DNA of 64,000 bases from Prochlorococcus sp. AG-402-N08 (GTDB taxonomy: Bacteria; Cyanobacteriota; Cyanobacteriia; PCC-6307; Cyanobiaceae), in the NCBI GenBank assembly GCA_003216535.1, contig QCIS01000004.1:93899-157898 (forward strand), read 5' to 3'. Of the stretch, positions 9,494 to 18,027 are shown piece after piece. The notes below the pieces were generated by a model that ran no database searches, had not been told where the DNA came from, and saw only the letters and a program-made list of their open reading frames with translations. The stretch's first letter is position 1; each line of letters opens with the position of its first letter. The translations under genes were made by a program, and so were the position numbers.

Positions 9494-11006
9494 TCCAATT
9501 ATTTTTACATCTTTAATTTTTATTCCAATTATAACTGGTTTCGTTGGTTGCATTTTCCCTAAAGTTTTCTACAAAATTGGTTTTGGAATACTTTTCTTTT
9601 ATTCCATTTTGAGCTTAGTAGGATATCTAAATGGTTTTGAATATACTTATCACCTTATTAATAAAGATGGTATCCCTTTATCTTTTGATAATTATAGTCT
9701 TCCATTAATTTTTGGATCATCTGTAGTTATTATGATTACTTTTATTTTAAAAAGTAAAAATTTTAGTCATTACTTCTATCAAATTTGTTTGGTTTTATTT
9801 AGTGCTTTATCCATCAGTTTCATATCTAAAGATTTGGTGTCTTTGTATATAGCTTTAGAATTAACAGGTTTCTGCGCTTTCCTTTTAGTTGCAGATAGAA
9901 ATGATTCAAGGGCATTATTTAATTCTTTTCAATATCTGATTGGAGGTGGATTAGCTATGTTGATTTATCTGATTGGAGTGATACAAGCTTTTACATATAC
10001 TGGAACATTTATTTTAAATGACCTTATAAATGCACCAGCAACATCTCTTTGCTTAATTTCCGCTGGACTATTAACTAAAGCTGGCATTTTTATTTGTGGG
10101 GTATGGGTACCAAATATTTATAGTGATTCTAATACTCAATCAACTGCGATTCTTTCTGGATGTGTTACGTGTGCAGCAGTAGCGCCATTATCCAGAATGA
10201 GCGTAATTTTAGCTCCAATAGGAAACTCATTAATAATTATTGGTATTCTTAGTTCAATATTTGGAGCGATTTTTGCATTAATAGAAAATGATGATGGAAG
10301 AACATTAGGTTGGAGTTCAGTTTCTCAATTAGGAATCGCAATGCTTTCCCCAACATATGGATGTTTATATGCAATGCAACATGGTATCTGTAAATCTATA
10401 TTATTTTTAACACTTAACAAAAATCAAACAGAAACAAATATCTATTCTAATAATTTAAATAATTTAGAAATAAATAATCAAGATATTGATGAGTTGATTA
10501 GAATTTTTGCATTTATTATCGCAGGATTATCAATATCCGGATTTCCTTTTCTTTCAGGATACATAACCAAATTATTGGTGAAAAGTGATTTACCTAATGA
10601 GGCATTAATTATATTCAATAGCAGTGCTTTGTTGACTTCTGGAGTATATGTAAAATTAATAATTTCTAGATTAAATAATATAAAAATAAAATATCTTTTA
10701 AGAAAAGTCTCCAACTTTTTAAGATTAAATTTATTTAATGTTCTTTCTTCAAAAAATATTACTTTAATATTAGTATCTTTTTCTGTTTTTGGTTTCTCAT
10801 TCATACAAAGTAAATATTTTTCTTTAGAGAAAATCCAAATGTCTTTTATTACTTTATTGTTAGGTTTCGTTTTTTATCTCTCATTTATGGGAATTAAATC
10901 CAACCCTAGTGTTAGTAATTTAAGAAAAACAATCGATATTATTGGCGCCCCATTTGTAGTTGCGGCTTTGCTTCTAGCAAACTTAACTTATCTTAAAATA
11001 TTATGA
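9483..11006 (+). CDS. mnhD: Mrp antiporter subunit D (NuoL/M/N-like proton-channel subunit)
   Basis: 507 residues and about 13-14 transmembrane segments. Visible antiporter-family elements are YIALELTGFCAFLLVA (TM5 with the key Glu), LISAGLLTKAGIFICGVWVPN (TM7 with the key Lys) and GWSSVSQLGIAML. The loop between the central helices is long and Asn-rich (KNQTETNIYSNNLNNLEIN), as often in this AT-rich lineage. It is the only NuoL/M/N-like subunit in the cluster. Four-base overlap with the next gene. Confidence 0.88.
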   Translation: MISNPIIFTSLIFIPIITGFVGCIFPKVFYKIGFGILFFYSILSLVGYLNGFEYTYHLINKDGIPLSFDNYSLPLIFGSSVVIMITFILKSKNFSHYFYQICLVLFSALSISFISKDLVSLYIALELTGFCAFLLVADRNDSRALFNSFQYLIGGGLAMLIYLIGVIQAFTYTGTFILNDLINAPATSLCLISAGLLTKAGIFICGVWVPNIYSDSNTQSTAILSGCVTCAAVAPLSRMSVILAPIGNSLIIIGILSSIFGAIFALIENDDGRTLGWSSVSQLGIAMLSPTYGCLYAMQHGICKSILFLTLNKNQTETNIYSNNLNNLEINNQDIDELIRIFAFIIAGLSISGFPFLSGYITKLLVKSDLPNEALIIFNSSALLTSGVYVKLIISRLNNIKIKYLLRKVSNFLRLNLFNVLSSKNITLILVSFSVFGFSFIQSKYFSLEKIQMSFITLLLGFVFYLSFMGIKSNPSVSNLRKTIDIIGAPFVVAALLLANLTYLKIL

Positions 11007-11410
11007 GCCTTATTAATCCTATTAGATATCTATCACAAATTTTATTTAGATTATTAATCTGGTGCCTTTTAACCTCCAATTTTAGGATAAGTAATTTAAT
11101 AATTGGGATTACTATTTCTGTAATTTTGCCAAATGTAAGATTGCCTAATCTGAACTTAAGTTTTATGGCAATAGAGCTTTTAAAAACCATAATTGCTTTT
11201 CCTAAATCGATAAAAGAATCCGTAGATTTAATTTTCTTAAAAAATAAGGAAGAAGTATTTGTTAATCAAAGATCCTCTGTTGAAGAAGATGGGAGTCAAT
11301 TTGTAAACTTCTTAGATTTGTTTAGAATAACTTTGACTCCATTGTCTCTAGTAACAAGAAGAAAAGATAGAAAAAGTTGGCGTGTACATACCATTAGGGA
11401 TAGGAAATGA
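11003..11410 (+). CDS. mnhE: Mrp antiporter subunit E
   Basis: 135 residues. N-terminal membrane part (LLIWCLLTSNFRISNLIIGITISVILP) followed by a conserved amphipathic region and the terminal segment RITLTPLSLVTRRKDRKSWRVHTI, which corresponds to the MrpE motif (TPGT-type strand then a VH stretch; here Thr-Pro-Leu-Ser replaces the more usual TPGT). Small accessory subunit of the antiporter. Overlaps both neighbours by four bases. Confidence 0.82.
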   Translation: MSLINPIRYLSQILFRLLIWCLLTSNFRISNLIIGITISVILPNVRLPNLNLSFMAIELLKTIIAFPKSIKESVDLIFLKNKEEVFVNQRSSVEEDGSQFVNFLDLFRITLTPLSLVTRRKDRKSWRVHTIRDRK

Positions 11411-11721
11411 TTACTTTTAATAATTACTCAATATTTTCAATAATTGCTGATTTTCAAAATTATGAAAATCTTGATATTTTTTTGATTTATTTTATGTTAA
11501 TTGCAGCGATTATTCCCATAATATCAATCTCAAAACATACTAATTTGCCCGATAGACTTGCTGCTGCATCTAGTTTTGGTTCAAAACTCTCATTGATCAT
11601 AATTTTTTATTCCTTTGTTATTAGTGATTGGATGATTGGCTCAATTGGCGCCTTTACTTTAATTGTTGGAGATACAGGCTTAATTCTCCTCTCGTTACTT
11701 TATAAAGAAGATTACACGTAG
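11407..11721 (+). CDS. mnhF: Mrp antiporter subunit F
   Basis: 104 residues, three transmembrane helices, with the MrpF-typical PDRLAAASSFGSKLSLIIIFYSF (D-R hallmark after the first helix) and a small hydrophobic C-terminus. Position between E and G genes matches the usual Mrp order, and the overlap with mnhE indicates coupling. Confidence 0.82.
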   Translation: MITFNNYSIFSIIADFQNYENLDIFLIYFMLIAAIIPIISISKHTNLPDRLAAASSFGSKLSLIIIFYSFVISDWMIGSIGAFTLIVGDTGLILLSLLYKEDYT

Positions 11722-11724
11722 ATT

Positions 11725-11988
11725 ATGCTTTTCTTATCTTATTTATTATTATTTGTAGGATTATTTTTTTGGATATGGGGCACTTTCCCTTTACTGATAA
11801 AAAGAGATTCCTTGCTATATAAATTACACACACTTACAGTGGCAGATACTGTTGGATCTGGTCTGATTTTAATAGCTCTAATAATAAGAGATTCAAGCCA
11901 TTGGCCTATTCTGTTAATCTCAATAATTACACTTACACTTTGGAATACAGTTTTTGGATATTTATTGGGAAACTTAGTTGATAACTAA
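11725..11988 (+). CDS. mnhG: Mrp antiporter subunit G
   Basis: 87 residues, three transmembrane helices. The MrpG/MnhG signature is present: LYKLHTLTVADTVGSGLILIAL, with the conserved H-T-x-x-x-A/D-T-x-G-x-G. Starts three bases after mnhF and ends at the first base of the next gene, so it is embedded in the operon. Confidence 0.83.
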   Translation: MLFLSYLLLFVGLFFWIWGTFPLLIKRDSLLYKLHTLTVADTVGSGLILIALIIRDSSHWPILLISIITLTLWNTVFGYLLGNLVDN

Positions 11989-12512
11989 TGGAAAAAATTA
12001 CCTTAACATCTCTACTTCCATTCGAATTAATTTTGCCTTTCTTGGGTTTTTTATTAATACGCAGTAAATCTCCCACTCAAGCATTAATTTATAGATCTTT
12101 TCTTGGTTCAATAGCTGCTCTAGTTTATTCTATAGTCGGTGCTCCTGATGTAGCTTTAACGGAAGTATTAGTAGGAACTTTACTATCTACTTTGATATAC
12201 ATTATTTCTATTAGAGGATGCTACTCTCTTGTACTTTTAGTGAAAGAAGATGAAATATTTGATAACTCAATGTATAAACACTTTAAGGATGCTATTAATG
12301 AATTACATATACATTTAGTAGTCAAAAAAGTTGATGAAATATCTCTAGATGAAAAGGGCAATATTTTATGGAACAAGGTAAATATATTAAATGGATCACC
12401 TCATGCGGCTTTAATTCAAAATAATTTATATGTAGAGTCTTCAATCCTGCGAGAAGAGTTATCCAAAACTTTTTCTTTAAGAAAGGCAAATTTTACAATA
12501 ATTAAGAAATGA
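11988..12512 (+). CDS. MrpA C-terminal/MbhD-like subunit (DUF4040)
   Basis: 174 residues. The first ~80 form three helices of the MbhD/DUF4040 type, with IYRSFLGSIAALVYSIVGAPDVALTEVLVGTLLSTLIYI (A-P-D-V-A-L-T-E-V is the diagnostic motif). In classic Mrp systems this domain is the C-terminus of MrpA; here it is a separate protein. The last ~90 residues are soluble, charged and not recognised. No NuoL-like MrpA N-terminal half is encoded anywhere in the cluster. Confidence 0.78.
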   Translation: MEKITLTSLLPFELILPFLGFLLIRSKSPTQALIYRSFLGSIAALVYSIVGAPDVALTEVLVGTLLSTLIYIISIRGCYSLVLLVKEDEIFDNSMYKHFKDAINELHIHLVVKKVDEISLDEKGNILWNKVNILNGSPHAALIQNNLYVESSILREELSKTFSLRKANFTIIKK

Positions 12513-13213
12513 ATATTAAAAAGTATTTTACATTAAACAACTTAAAATCTATTTTTTATCTAAGCTCTATTTCGGCAGTGATGATAACTATATTATTCAC
12601 TAAAAGCGATTTAAATATTAGGAATTCAGAATTAATAGTTGCAGAATTAGCTCAAATAACTCAAATCCCCAATACTGTTACATCAGTAATTCTAGGGACA
12701 AGATTATTCGATACTATTGGTGAAGTTACCGTTTTTACACTTGCAGGATTAGGAGTTAAGATTCTTCTTCATGATGAAGAATCTGAGAAAAAATTATTGG
12801 GAATTAAAGATACAACAATAATTCAACTCCTAGACCTATCAGCATTATTATGTGCTTTTTTAGCTATTGAACTTGCGATTAGGGGACATCTAACTCCTGG
12901 AGGAGGTTTTGCCTCTGGAGTCTCTGGAGCTACTGCAATTACTTTACTTATGATCACTGGGAGACTTCAGAAATTAGAGAATTACTATTTCAAATACAAT
13001 GCTATTGCGATTGAGAAATTTGCAGTTGTTGTTTTTATTATTGTTTCTTTATTTAGTTTTATCAGTATTCTTGATCCATCAATTATATCTATAAGAGTTC
13101 CTCAAAAGCTTTTGATTCCCGTATTAAATATTATCTGTGCATCTAAGGTGACATTTGGTACTTGGTCTATTATTCGACTATTTATCTTAAAAAGAGGACT
13201 TCTCAGTAAATGA
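12509..13213 (+). CDS. mnhB: Mrp antiporter subunit B (MbhE + MnhB domains)
   Basis: 234 residues. An MbhE-like N-terminal part (VILGTRLFDTIGEVTVFTLAGLGVKILL) is followed by an MnhB domain (FLAIELAIRGHLTPGGGFASGVSGATAI, where G-H-x-x-P-G-G-G-F is the hallmark). About six transmembrane helices. It completes the cyanobacterial-type gene order C-D-E-F-G-A'-B. Its stop overlaps the next gene's ATG by four bases. Confidence 0.87.
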   Translation: MNIKKYFTLNNLKSIFYLSSISAVMITILFTKSDLNIRNSELIVAELAQITQIPNTVTSVILGTRLFDTIGEVTVFTLAGLGVKILLHDEESEKKLLGIKDTTIIQLLDLSALLCAFLAIELAIRGHLTPGGGFASGVSGATAITLLMITGRLQKLENYYFKYNAIAIEKFAVVVFIIVSLFSFISILDPSIISIRVPQKLLIPVLNIICASKVTFGTWSIIRLFILKRGLLSK

Positions 13214-13953
13214 GCAAAACCAAAGTTAATAATTGGTATTTTGGAGATTATTGGGGCAGTTATCAAGGATCATCATATAATAATTTAATTTATGCAGTTA
13301 CAATTACTTTTTTCTTCACAGTCGCTATTGAGACGGAAATTTCTTTTATAAATGAAAATAACTTTGACGTTATTGTCGAGTTTGTTTATGAATTAGTGCA
13401 AGCTTTTTTTCTATCAGATTATGTTGGCAAATTAGCTAATAGTTGGTCAAAAAAAGATTATCAATTTAATGAATTAATACCCTCTATCTTACATTTCAGA
13501 AGCTTATTTGATTTTTTCACATTGCTACTGCTAATTACTGACTATATTCCAAATCAAAGTCCAATAATCTTAACAGCTTATATCCTGAAAATTTCAATAA
13601 ATATATATCAATCTCAATTTAGATCAATAATAAATAGGCTTAAATTTATTCTCTTCGAAAGGCCCTCTAAAACTTTTTTCCCAATTACTTTGCTATCTGT
13701 TTTGACATATACATTTGCTTCAGTGATGTTTTTGATAGAGAGAAATGCTGACGCAGAACATTTTGGATCTATAATTAGATCTTTATGGTTTTCTGTAGTT
13801 AGCATAACAACTGTTGGATATGGTGATATAACTCCCTCAACAGTACTAGGTAAAGTAGTCTCTACGATGTTTGTTTTTTTGGGAATAATTTGCATTGCTT
13901 TATTGACAGCTAATATTATTGAAATCAACTCGGAATATGAAAAAAATTTATAA
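13210..13953 (+). CDS. Potassium-channel-like membrane protein
   Basis: 247 residues. N-terminal half has several hydrophobic segments, and the C-terminal half has a pore unit: outer helix LLSVLTYTFASVMFLIE, pore helix SLWFSVVSITT, filter TTVGYGD, and inner helix VVSTMFVFLGIICIALLTANI. TVGYG is the K+ selectivity filter. The segment before the pore (FRSIINRLKFILFERPSK) is only modestly basic, so voltage gating is uncertain. There is no cytosolic RCK domain. Overlap with mnhB puts a K+ path into the same operon as the Na+/H+ antiporter, useful for charge compensation (inference). Confidence 0.82.
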   Translation: MSKTKVNNWYFGDYWGSYQGSSYNNLIYAVTITFFFTVAIETEISFINENNFDVIVEFVYELVQAFFLSDYVGKLANSWSKKDYQFNELIPSILHFRSLFDFFTLLLLITDYIPNQSPIILTAYILKISINIYQSQFRSIINRLKFILFERPSKTFFPITLLSVLTYTFASVMFLIERNADAEHFGSIIRSLWFSVVSITTVGYGDITPSTVLGKVVSTMFVFLGIICIALLTANIIEINSEYEKNL

Positions 13954-14064
13954 AAAACTTTAATTCATTAAATTAGAAGTTACAAATATTTATGCCTATA
14001 CTGAATCAGGTTGATTTGTTTTTGATAAGTTTCATAATATGGATATTTATGTGATTAAAATCTT

Positions 14065-14928
14065 ATGAGAAGAATAATAAATTGTTTAATAGTAATTTTT
14101 ATATTTGTAACTTCATTTTTTTCTTCTAGCATATCTGAGGCAGTTGAAATAGATTACATAAAAAAAATTAAAGACAGAGGCTCGTTAATTGTAGGAATGC
14201 CGCCCTTTAATAATCCACCATATTATTACAAGGATAGCCCTCCAGAGATAGAAGATTCAAAGTCAATGAGAGGAAACGATGTAGAATTAATTAGGAAGTT
14301 TGCAAAAAATCTAGGCGTTAATGTGTTTTTTGATCAGTCTTCAAGCAGTTTCAATGAAACAGTTAACAGAGCTGGAGCAGGGGATTTTGATATAGCTATA
14401 GGTAAATTAAGTACAAATTATTCAAGAATGTCAAATGCGCATCCTCATATATATATGAATTTTAGACAATCTTTATTAGCTAATAGATCATTTCTTTCTA
14501 AATTTTCAAAAGTGCCAGAACAAAATCTTGGCTCAGAAATTCTTCAATCAAATATAAAAGTTGGTTTTATCTCTAATTCATCCTACGAAACTTCTGCAAA
14601 AGAACTTATGCCTTATGCAATTAAAAAAGGTTTCTCAAATTGGGACGAGTGTAAAGAAGCTTTAATCAATGGAACAATTGATGCCATTTATCGCGATGCT
14701 ACAGAAATAAAAAAAATTGTTTATCAAGATCCAAATCTTTCCATTAAATTTGTTCCGGTCCTTTTTGACGATGTGAAGGATAAAATTTCTATTTATTTGT
14801 CTACGGAAGCTAATACAGGTTTGTCAGACGTACTTGAATATTATTTAGGTGAGGAAGAGATTAAAACTGATACTCAGGTACTCAACGAATTTTCAAATTA
14901 CTATAAACCTATCTTGTCCAAAAAATAA
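14065..14928 (+). CDS. Family-3 extracellular solute-binding protein
   Basis: 287 residues with a signal peptide (LIVIFIFVTSFFSSSISEA). The mature part fits the periplasmic amino-acid-type binding fold: IKDRGSLIVGMPPFNNPPYYY, then GNDVELIRKFAKNLGVNV, FDIAIGKLSTNYSRM and NGTIDAIYRDATEIKKI. No ABC permease or ATPase is next to it; instead the next gene, ten bases on, is a secondary symporter. It may feed an ABC system elsewhere or act with the symporter (inference). Ligand unknown, probably an amino acid or dicarboxylate. Confidence 0.78.
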   Translation: MRRIINCLIVIFIFVTSFFSSSISEAVEIDYIKKIKDRGSLIVGMPPFNNPPYYYKDSPPEIEDSKSMRGNDVELIRKFAKNLGVNVFFDQSSSSFNETVNRAGAGDFDIAIGKLSTNYSRMSNAHPHIYMNFRQSLLANRSFLSKFSKVPEQNLGSEILQSNIKVGFISNSSYETSAKELMPYAIKKGFSNWDECKEALINGTIDAIYRDATEIKKIVYQDPNLSIKFVPVLFDDVKDKISIYLSTEANTGLSDVLEYYLGEEEIKTDTQVLNEFSNYYKPILSKK

Positions 14929-14937
14929 TCTTAAAAC

Positions 14938-16212
14938 ATGCATTATTCAACATTAAAATCATTTCTAATTACTTCCAGAAAACCTAAATATTTTTTATTT
15001 CTTATTCTTCCTATCTCAATATTAATTGGTAGATTTTTACCTTTTTTGTCTCAACCTCTTAATGATATTGGTCTTACGTTAATACAATTAATATCTTTTC
15101 CTGCTATTCCTTTAGTTTTATCAGCAGTTGTTATTTCTATTACTTCAATATTTACTTCTAAAGAAGAACAAGGCTTAGAAAAAAATAATTTCGCAAAAAC
15201 ATTACTGTTTACAATAATAATATTTGTAGTATCTCTTTCATTCTTAGCGGTACTATTATCTCTTTATTCAAAACCGGGTATTTTGTCTCCGGAGGGCAAA
15301 CTTTCAATTGGTAGGTTCATGCTAGATGTTACTGATATCAATGTAGTAGTAAATTCCAACCCAATAATTGAAGATATTGTAAAACCGAGTTTTTGGAAAA
15401 GTCTTATTCCTACAAATATAATTACTGATGTATCCAGTGGCCAAACACTAAAAGTTATTAGTGGTTCCATTTTAGCAGGATTAGGTTTGTCAGCTTTACC
15501 AAAAGAGACTTCTCAACCAATGATATCCTTCCTAAGAAGTCTAAATACATTATCCGTTAAGGTTTTAGACGAATTACTTGTATTATCTCCATTAATTTTA
15601 ATCTGTTTAATTGCAGGGGCGATGGCTTCCATTAGTGCTGAGATAATAGTTGCTCTTCTTAATTTGGCTATATGCATTCTTTTAGCTTCAGTTGCATCGT
15701 TGGGAGTAGCAAAATTAATATTACGAAAATTCACTACCTCCGCTGAAAGGGAGAAATTTGATATAAATCCTGCAGATTCCGTTTTTTTATTAGCTCTATC
15801 AACAGGTAGTAGTATGGCTTGTTATCCCACAATTGTGAAATCACTTCAAGAAATTGGGAGATCAAAGTCTGAAACCGAAGCCTCTGCCTCCTTGAGCTTG
15901 TTGATAGCAAGATTAGGAAATGTGGTTTACAACGTTATTGTCATTATTTTTGCATTGAATTTGTATGAAGTAAGATTAACCCCCTTAGTTTTATTTCAAA
16001 TTTTAATTTTTGGAATTTTTACGGGCATATCTGCTGCAGGATTGAATGGAGTTGCAGTACTGCCTACAATAGGATTTGCACTCGCATTTTTTGCAGTGCC
16101 ATTACCTCCTATTTTGATTCTTTTAATAGCAATTGATCCTATTCTTACACTCGCAAGATCAGCAATAACAGGAGTTCTTTCACTCGCAATTACAACAATT
16201 TCAACTAGGTAG
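14938..16212 (+). CDS. Dicarboxylate/amino acid:cation symporter (DAACS/SDF family)
   Basis: 424 residues, about eight helices plus re-entrant hairpins. SDF-family features: LIQLISFPAIPLVLSAVVISI in the early membrane region, the Ser-rich hairpin LALSTGSSMACYPTIVKSL (HP1-like), and LNGVAVLPTIGFALAFFAVPLPPILILLIAIDPILTLARSAI near the end (TM7-HP2-TM8, with the D-P-I-L-T-x-x-R substrate/cation site). These carriers import glutamate, aspartate or C4-dicarboxylates with Na+ or H+. Placement after the Mrp cluster suggests a Na+-driven uptake system. Confidence 0.87.
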   Translation: MHYSTLKSFLITSRKPKYFLFLILPISILIGRFLPFLSQPLNDIGLTLIQLISFPAIPLVLSAVVISITSIFTSKEEQGLEKNNFAKTLLFTIIIFVVSLSFLAVLLSLYSKPGILSPEGKLSIGRFMLDVTDINVVVNSNPIIEDIVKPSFWKSLIPTNIITDVSSGQTLKVISGSILAGLGLSALPKETSQPMISFLRSLNTLSVKVLDELLVLSPLILICLIAGAMASISAEIIVALLNLAICILLASVASLGVAKLILRKFTTSAEREKFDINPADSVFLLALSTGSSMACYPTIVKSLQEIGRSKSETEASASLSLLIARLGNVVYNVIVIIFALNLYEVRLTPLVLFQILIFGIFTGISAAGLNGVAVLPTIGFALAFFAVPLPPILILLIAIDPILTLARSAITGVLSLAITTISTR

Positions 16213-16486
16213 AGTTATTACATTATAAATTTTTTTATTTTACAGAAATATACTTTTTTTATTTTTAAATAATTTTTGAGTAAATTAGAAATTTTGATTT
16301 CTTATTCTTAAAAAGATATTTGCGCTTCAGCTTACTGAATTATATCTTTGACATGAAATTTTATATATGTAAAAAAATAAGTAATTTATCTAAAAAAGAT
16401 AATTTATGTTTTGTATAAAGAGACAAATATGTAATGAAGTTCAAAAGGGTAAATTCTTTTAACATAATTCAGTTAAATGAAAAAGT

Positions 16487-16822
16487 TTATGGTTTATAAA
16501 AATCATTGGCAGACCAATTACTTGATCCAGGTACATTTGAAGCTAATTCCTTGAATTCTCTTGTATTAATAGCTTCTTCATAATCTGTTAATTGATTCCA
16601 TTCCTCTTGGAGTTTATATGTATTTGAATTAACTTTTTCTAAACTTGCTTCAATAAAACCTTTTTTATTTGAGAAAAAACTATGAATTTCAGAGAACGAC
16701 TTTTCCAATTGCATACTCTCTTCAGGTACTACATTTATTTGCATATCTAATACTAATGCATCAACAGGAGATGTAGGCATTAAAAATAGCAAAAAAGCTA
16801 TACAGCTTAAAAAAAACCTCAT
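16487..16822 (-). CDS. Exported ABM-like small protein
   Basis: 111 residues with a signal peptide ending near SPVDALV. The mature part resembles an antibiotic-biosynthesis-monooxygenase-type ferredoxin fold: FFSNKKGFIEASLEK, YKLQEEWNQLTDYEEAINTREFKELA. Such small dimeric domains act on quinones, haem or unknown ligands. Periplasm or thylakoid lumen is predicted. Assignment is by motif pattern only. Nothing in the flanking 270-450 bp spacers indicates an operon. Confidence 0.6.
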   Translation of the reverse strand: MRFFLSCIAFLLFLMPTSPVDALVLDMQINVVPEESMQLEKSFSEIHSFFSNKKGFIEASLEKVNSNTYKLQEEWNQLTDYEEAINTREFKELASNVPGSSNWSANDFYKP

Positions 16823-17280
16823 GTTTTAGTTTAACAATTACTTTAAATATTAATAAACTTTATAAATAATAAAAGTATTTTTAGATTAATTTGAAACCTA
16901 ATTTTGCCCTAAATATAGATTAACCGAAAAAATTATATTTTTTGAGTTTTTAATGATTTAAAAAAAAATTAAATTTATTACTTGTGTGAATTCAAAATAA
17001 GTTTTTGAATTTTTCATGAGAAAAAATTAAAAAATAAATCCTTTGAATTATTAGCAAAATATTTTAAAAAAGAAAATTGAAAGGTATATGATTTAGATGA
17101 GAAACGTTTACTTTTGAAGTAGAGGATTAAATAATGATTTATTTAGTATTTATACTTATAAAATAAGATGCTTTCTTCTCGCATAAAACAAGAGTTAGTA
17201 CTACAGTCTCAAGCTTTAAAAGCATCTATTCTATCCATTGACAATAGATCTAAAATAAGATCAAAAACCTTTTTATTTAA
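16823..17280. other. Non-coding, very AT-rich spacer
   Basis: No convincing gene. A frame starting at 17168 (63 codons) overlaps the next gene in another frame, lacks a ribosome-binding site and gives no recognisable protein. Probably holds the promoters of the two flanking genes. Confidence 0.5.
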
Positions 17281-17703
17281 ATGGGAAATTATACAAATAC
17301 CATTAATTGGTTATTTGGTAGAGAAAGGAATTTTTTTGGTCCTCAACCAGGATCTTTAGTACCATTAAATATTTTGGCAGCATTTTTTTCTCATCAACAC
17401 TCTGATGCTTCAATGAGGATATTGCATGGATATACTTCACTAGGACTAATAATCGGCATTTTTAGTACATTCAGTATTCTTGTAAATATTCGTTCAAAAT
17501 TTAAGAAAATTCGCATTTTTGTCCCTCTATTGATAATAAATGTTTGGGCATTTTATACGAATACATGGGTAGCTATAAATGGTATGGGAATACCTTATGG
17601 AAGACAATTCCATGTTTTTTTAGCAGTTTTAATAATCTTTAATTTTTTTATTTTCCGTAAATATACAAATTTAAAAGAAACTAGTGATCTAATAATTAAA
17701 TGA
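17281..17703 (+). CDS. Hypothetical small integral membrane protein
   Basis: 140 residues, not recognised. About three to four hydrophobic segments: LGLIIGIFSTFSILVNI, IFVPLLIINVWAFYTNTW and FHVFLAVLIIFNFFIF, with two conserved-looking His pairs (FSHQHSD and MRILHGYTS) near the first membrane segment that could bind metal or haem. No Shine-Dalgarno is evident at the ATG. It stands alone between long spacers. Confidence 0.6.
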   Translation: MGNYTNTINWLFGRERNFFGPQPGSLVPLNILAAFFSHQHSDASMRILHGYTSLGLIIGIFSTFSILVNIRSKFKKIRIFVPLLIINVWAFYTNTWVAINGMGIPYGRQFHVFLAVLIIFNFFIFRKYTNLKETSDLIIK

Positions 17704-17769
17704 AACGCTTACTACTCCAATTAAATAATATTTTCTGTTAAAAATGATTTTACTATTCCCATATAAAAG

Positions 17770-17985
17770 AAGCTAATTGCCTGGTTCTTCTGGGTTTGTC
17801 GTGATCCCTTACAAATACATGGGAAAATTTATTGCAGCCAGATAATTTTTGCTATATGTAGGTAACTAAGCCGTTACTTGGTTTGTTTCAGTCGATCTTA
17901 TAGCGAATTGAGAGAAGCTTCCCTAACAGACCTTGAGTCGGAACGATCAAACGACTGACTAAGAGTAATAGCATTAGCACTTTTT
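17770..17985 (+). ncRNA. Candidate structured non-coding RNA
   Basis: Intergenic stretch clearly richer in G+C than its surroundings and without an ORF. The segment GTTTGTCGTGATCC near 17794 can pair with GGAACGATCAAAC near 17940, closing a ~150-nt loop; inside it TCAGTCG (about 17888) can also pair with CGACTGA (about 17952). The element ends in a T8 tract at about 17981. The strand is inferred from that T-run. No Rfam family was recognised; tmRNA, SRP and RNase P hallmarks were looked for and not found. Confidence 0.4.
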
Positions 17986-18027
17986 TTTGTCTATTAATAA
18001 TTAATGGATAAAAAGGAATCAAAATAA

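Noticed and set aside
17168..17359. 63-codon frame before the membrane protein at 17281
   Set aside because: Considered as a frameshifted N-terminus, but no single-base change in the T- or A-runs joins the frames without a stop, and the downstream frame has its own ATG.
17770..17985. Possible tRNA or tmRNA in the structured intergenic region
   Set aside because: No T-loop GGTTCRA signature, no acceptor stem or CCA-like end, and no tag-peptide coding stretch.
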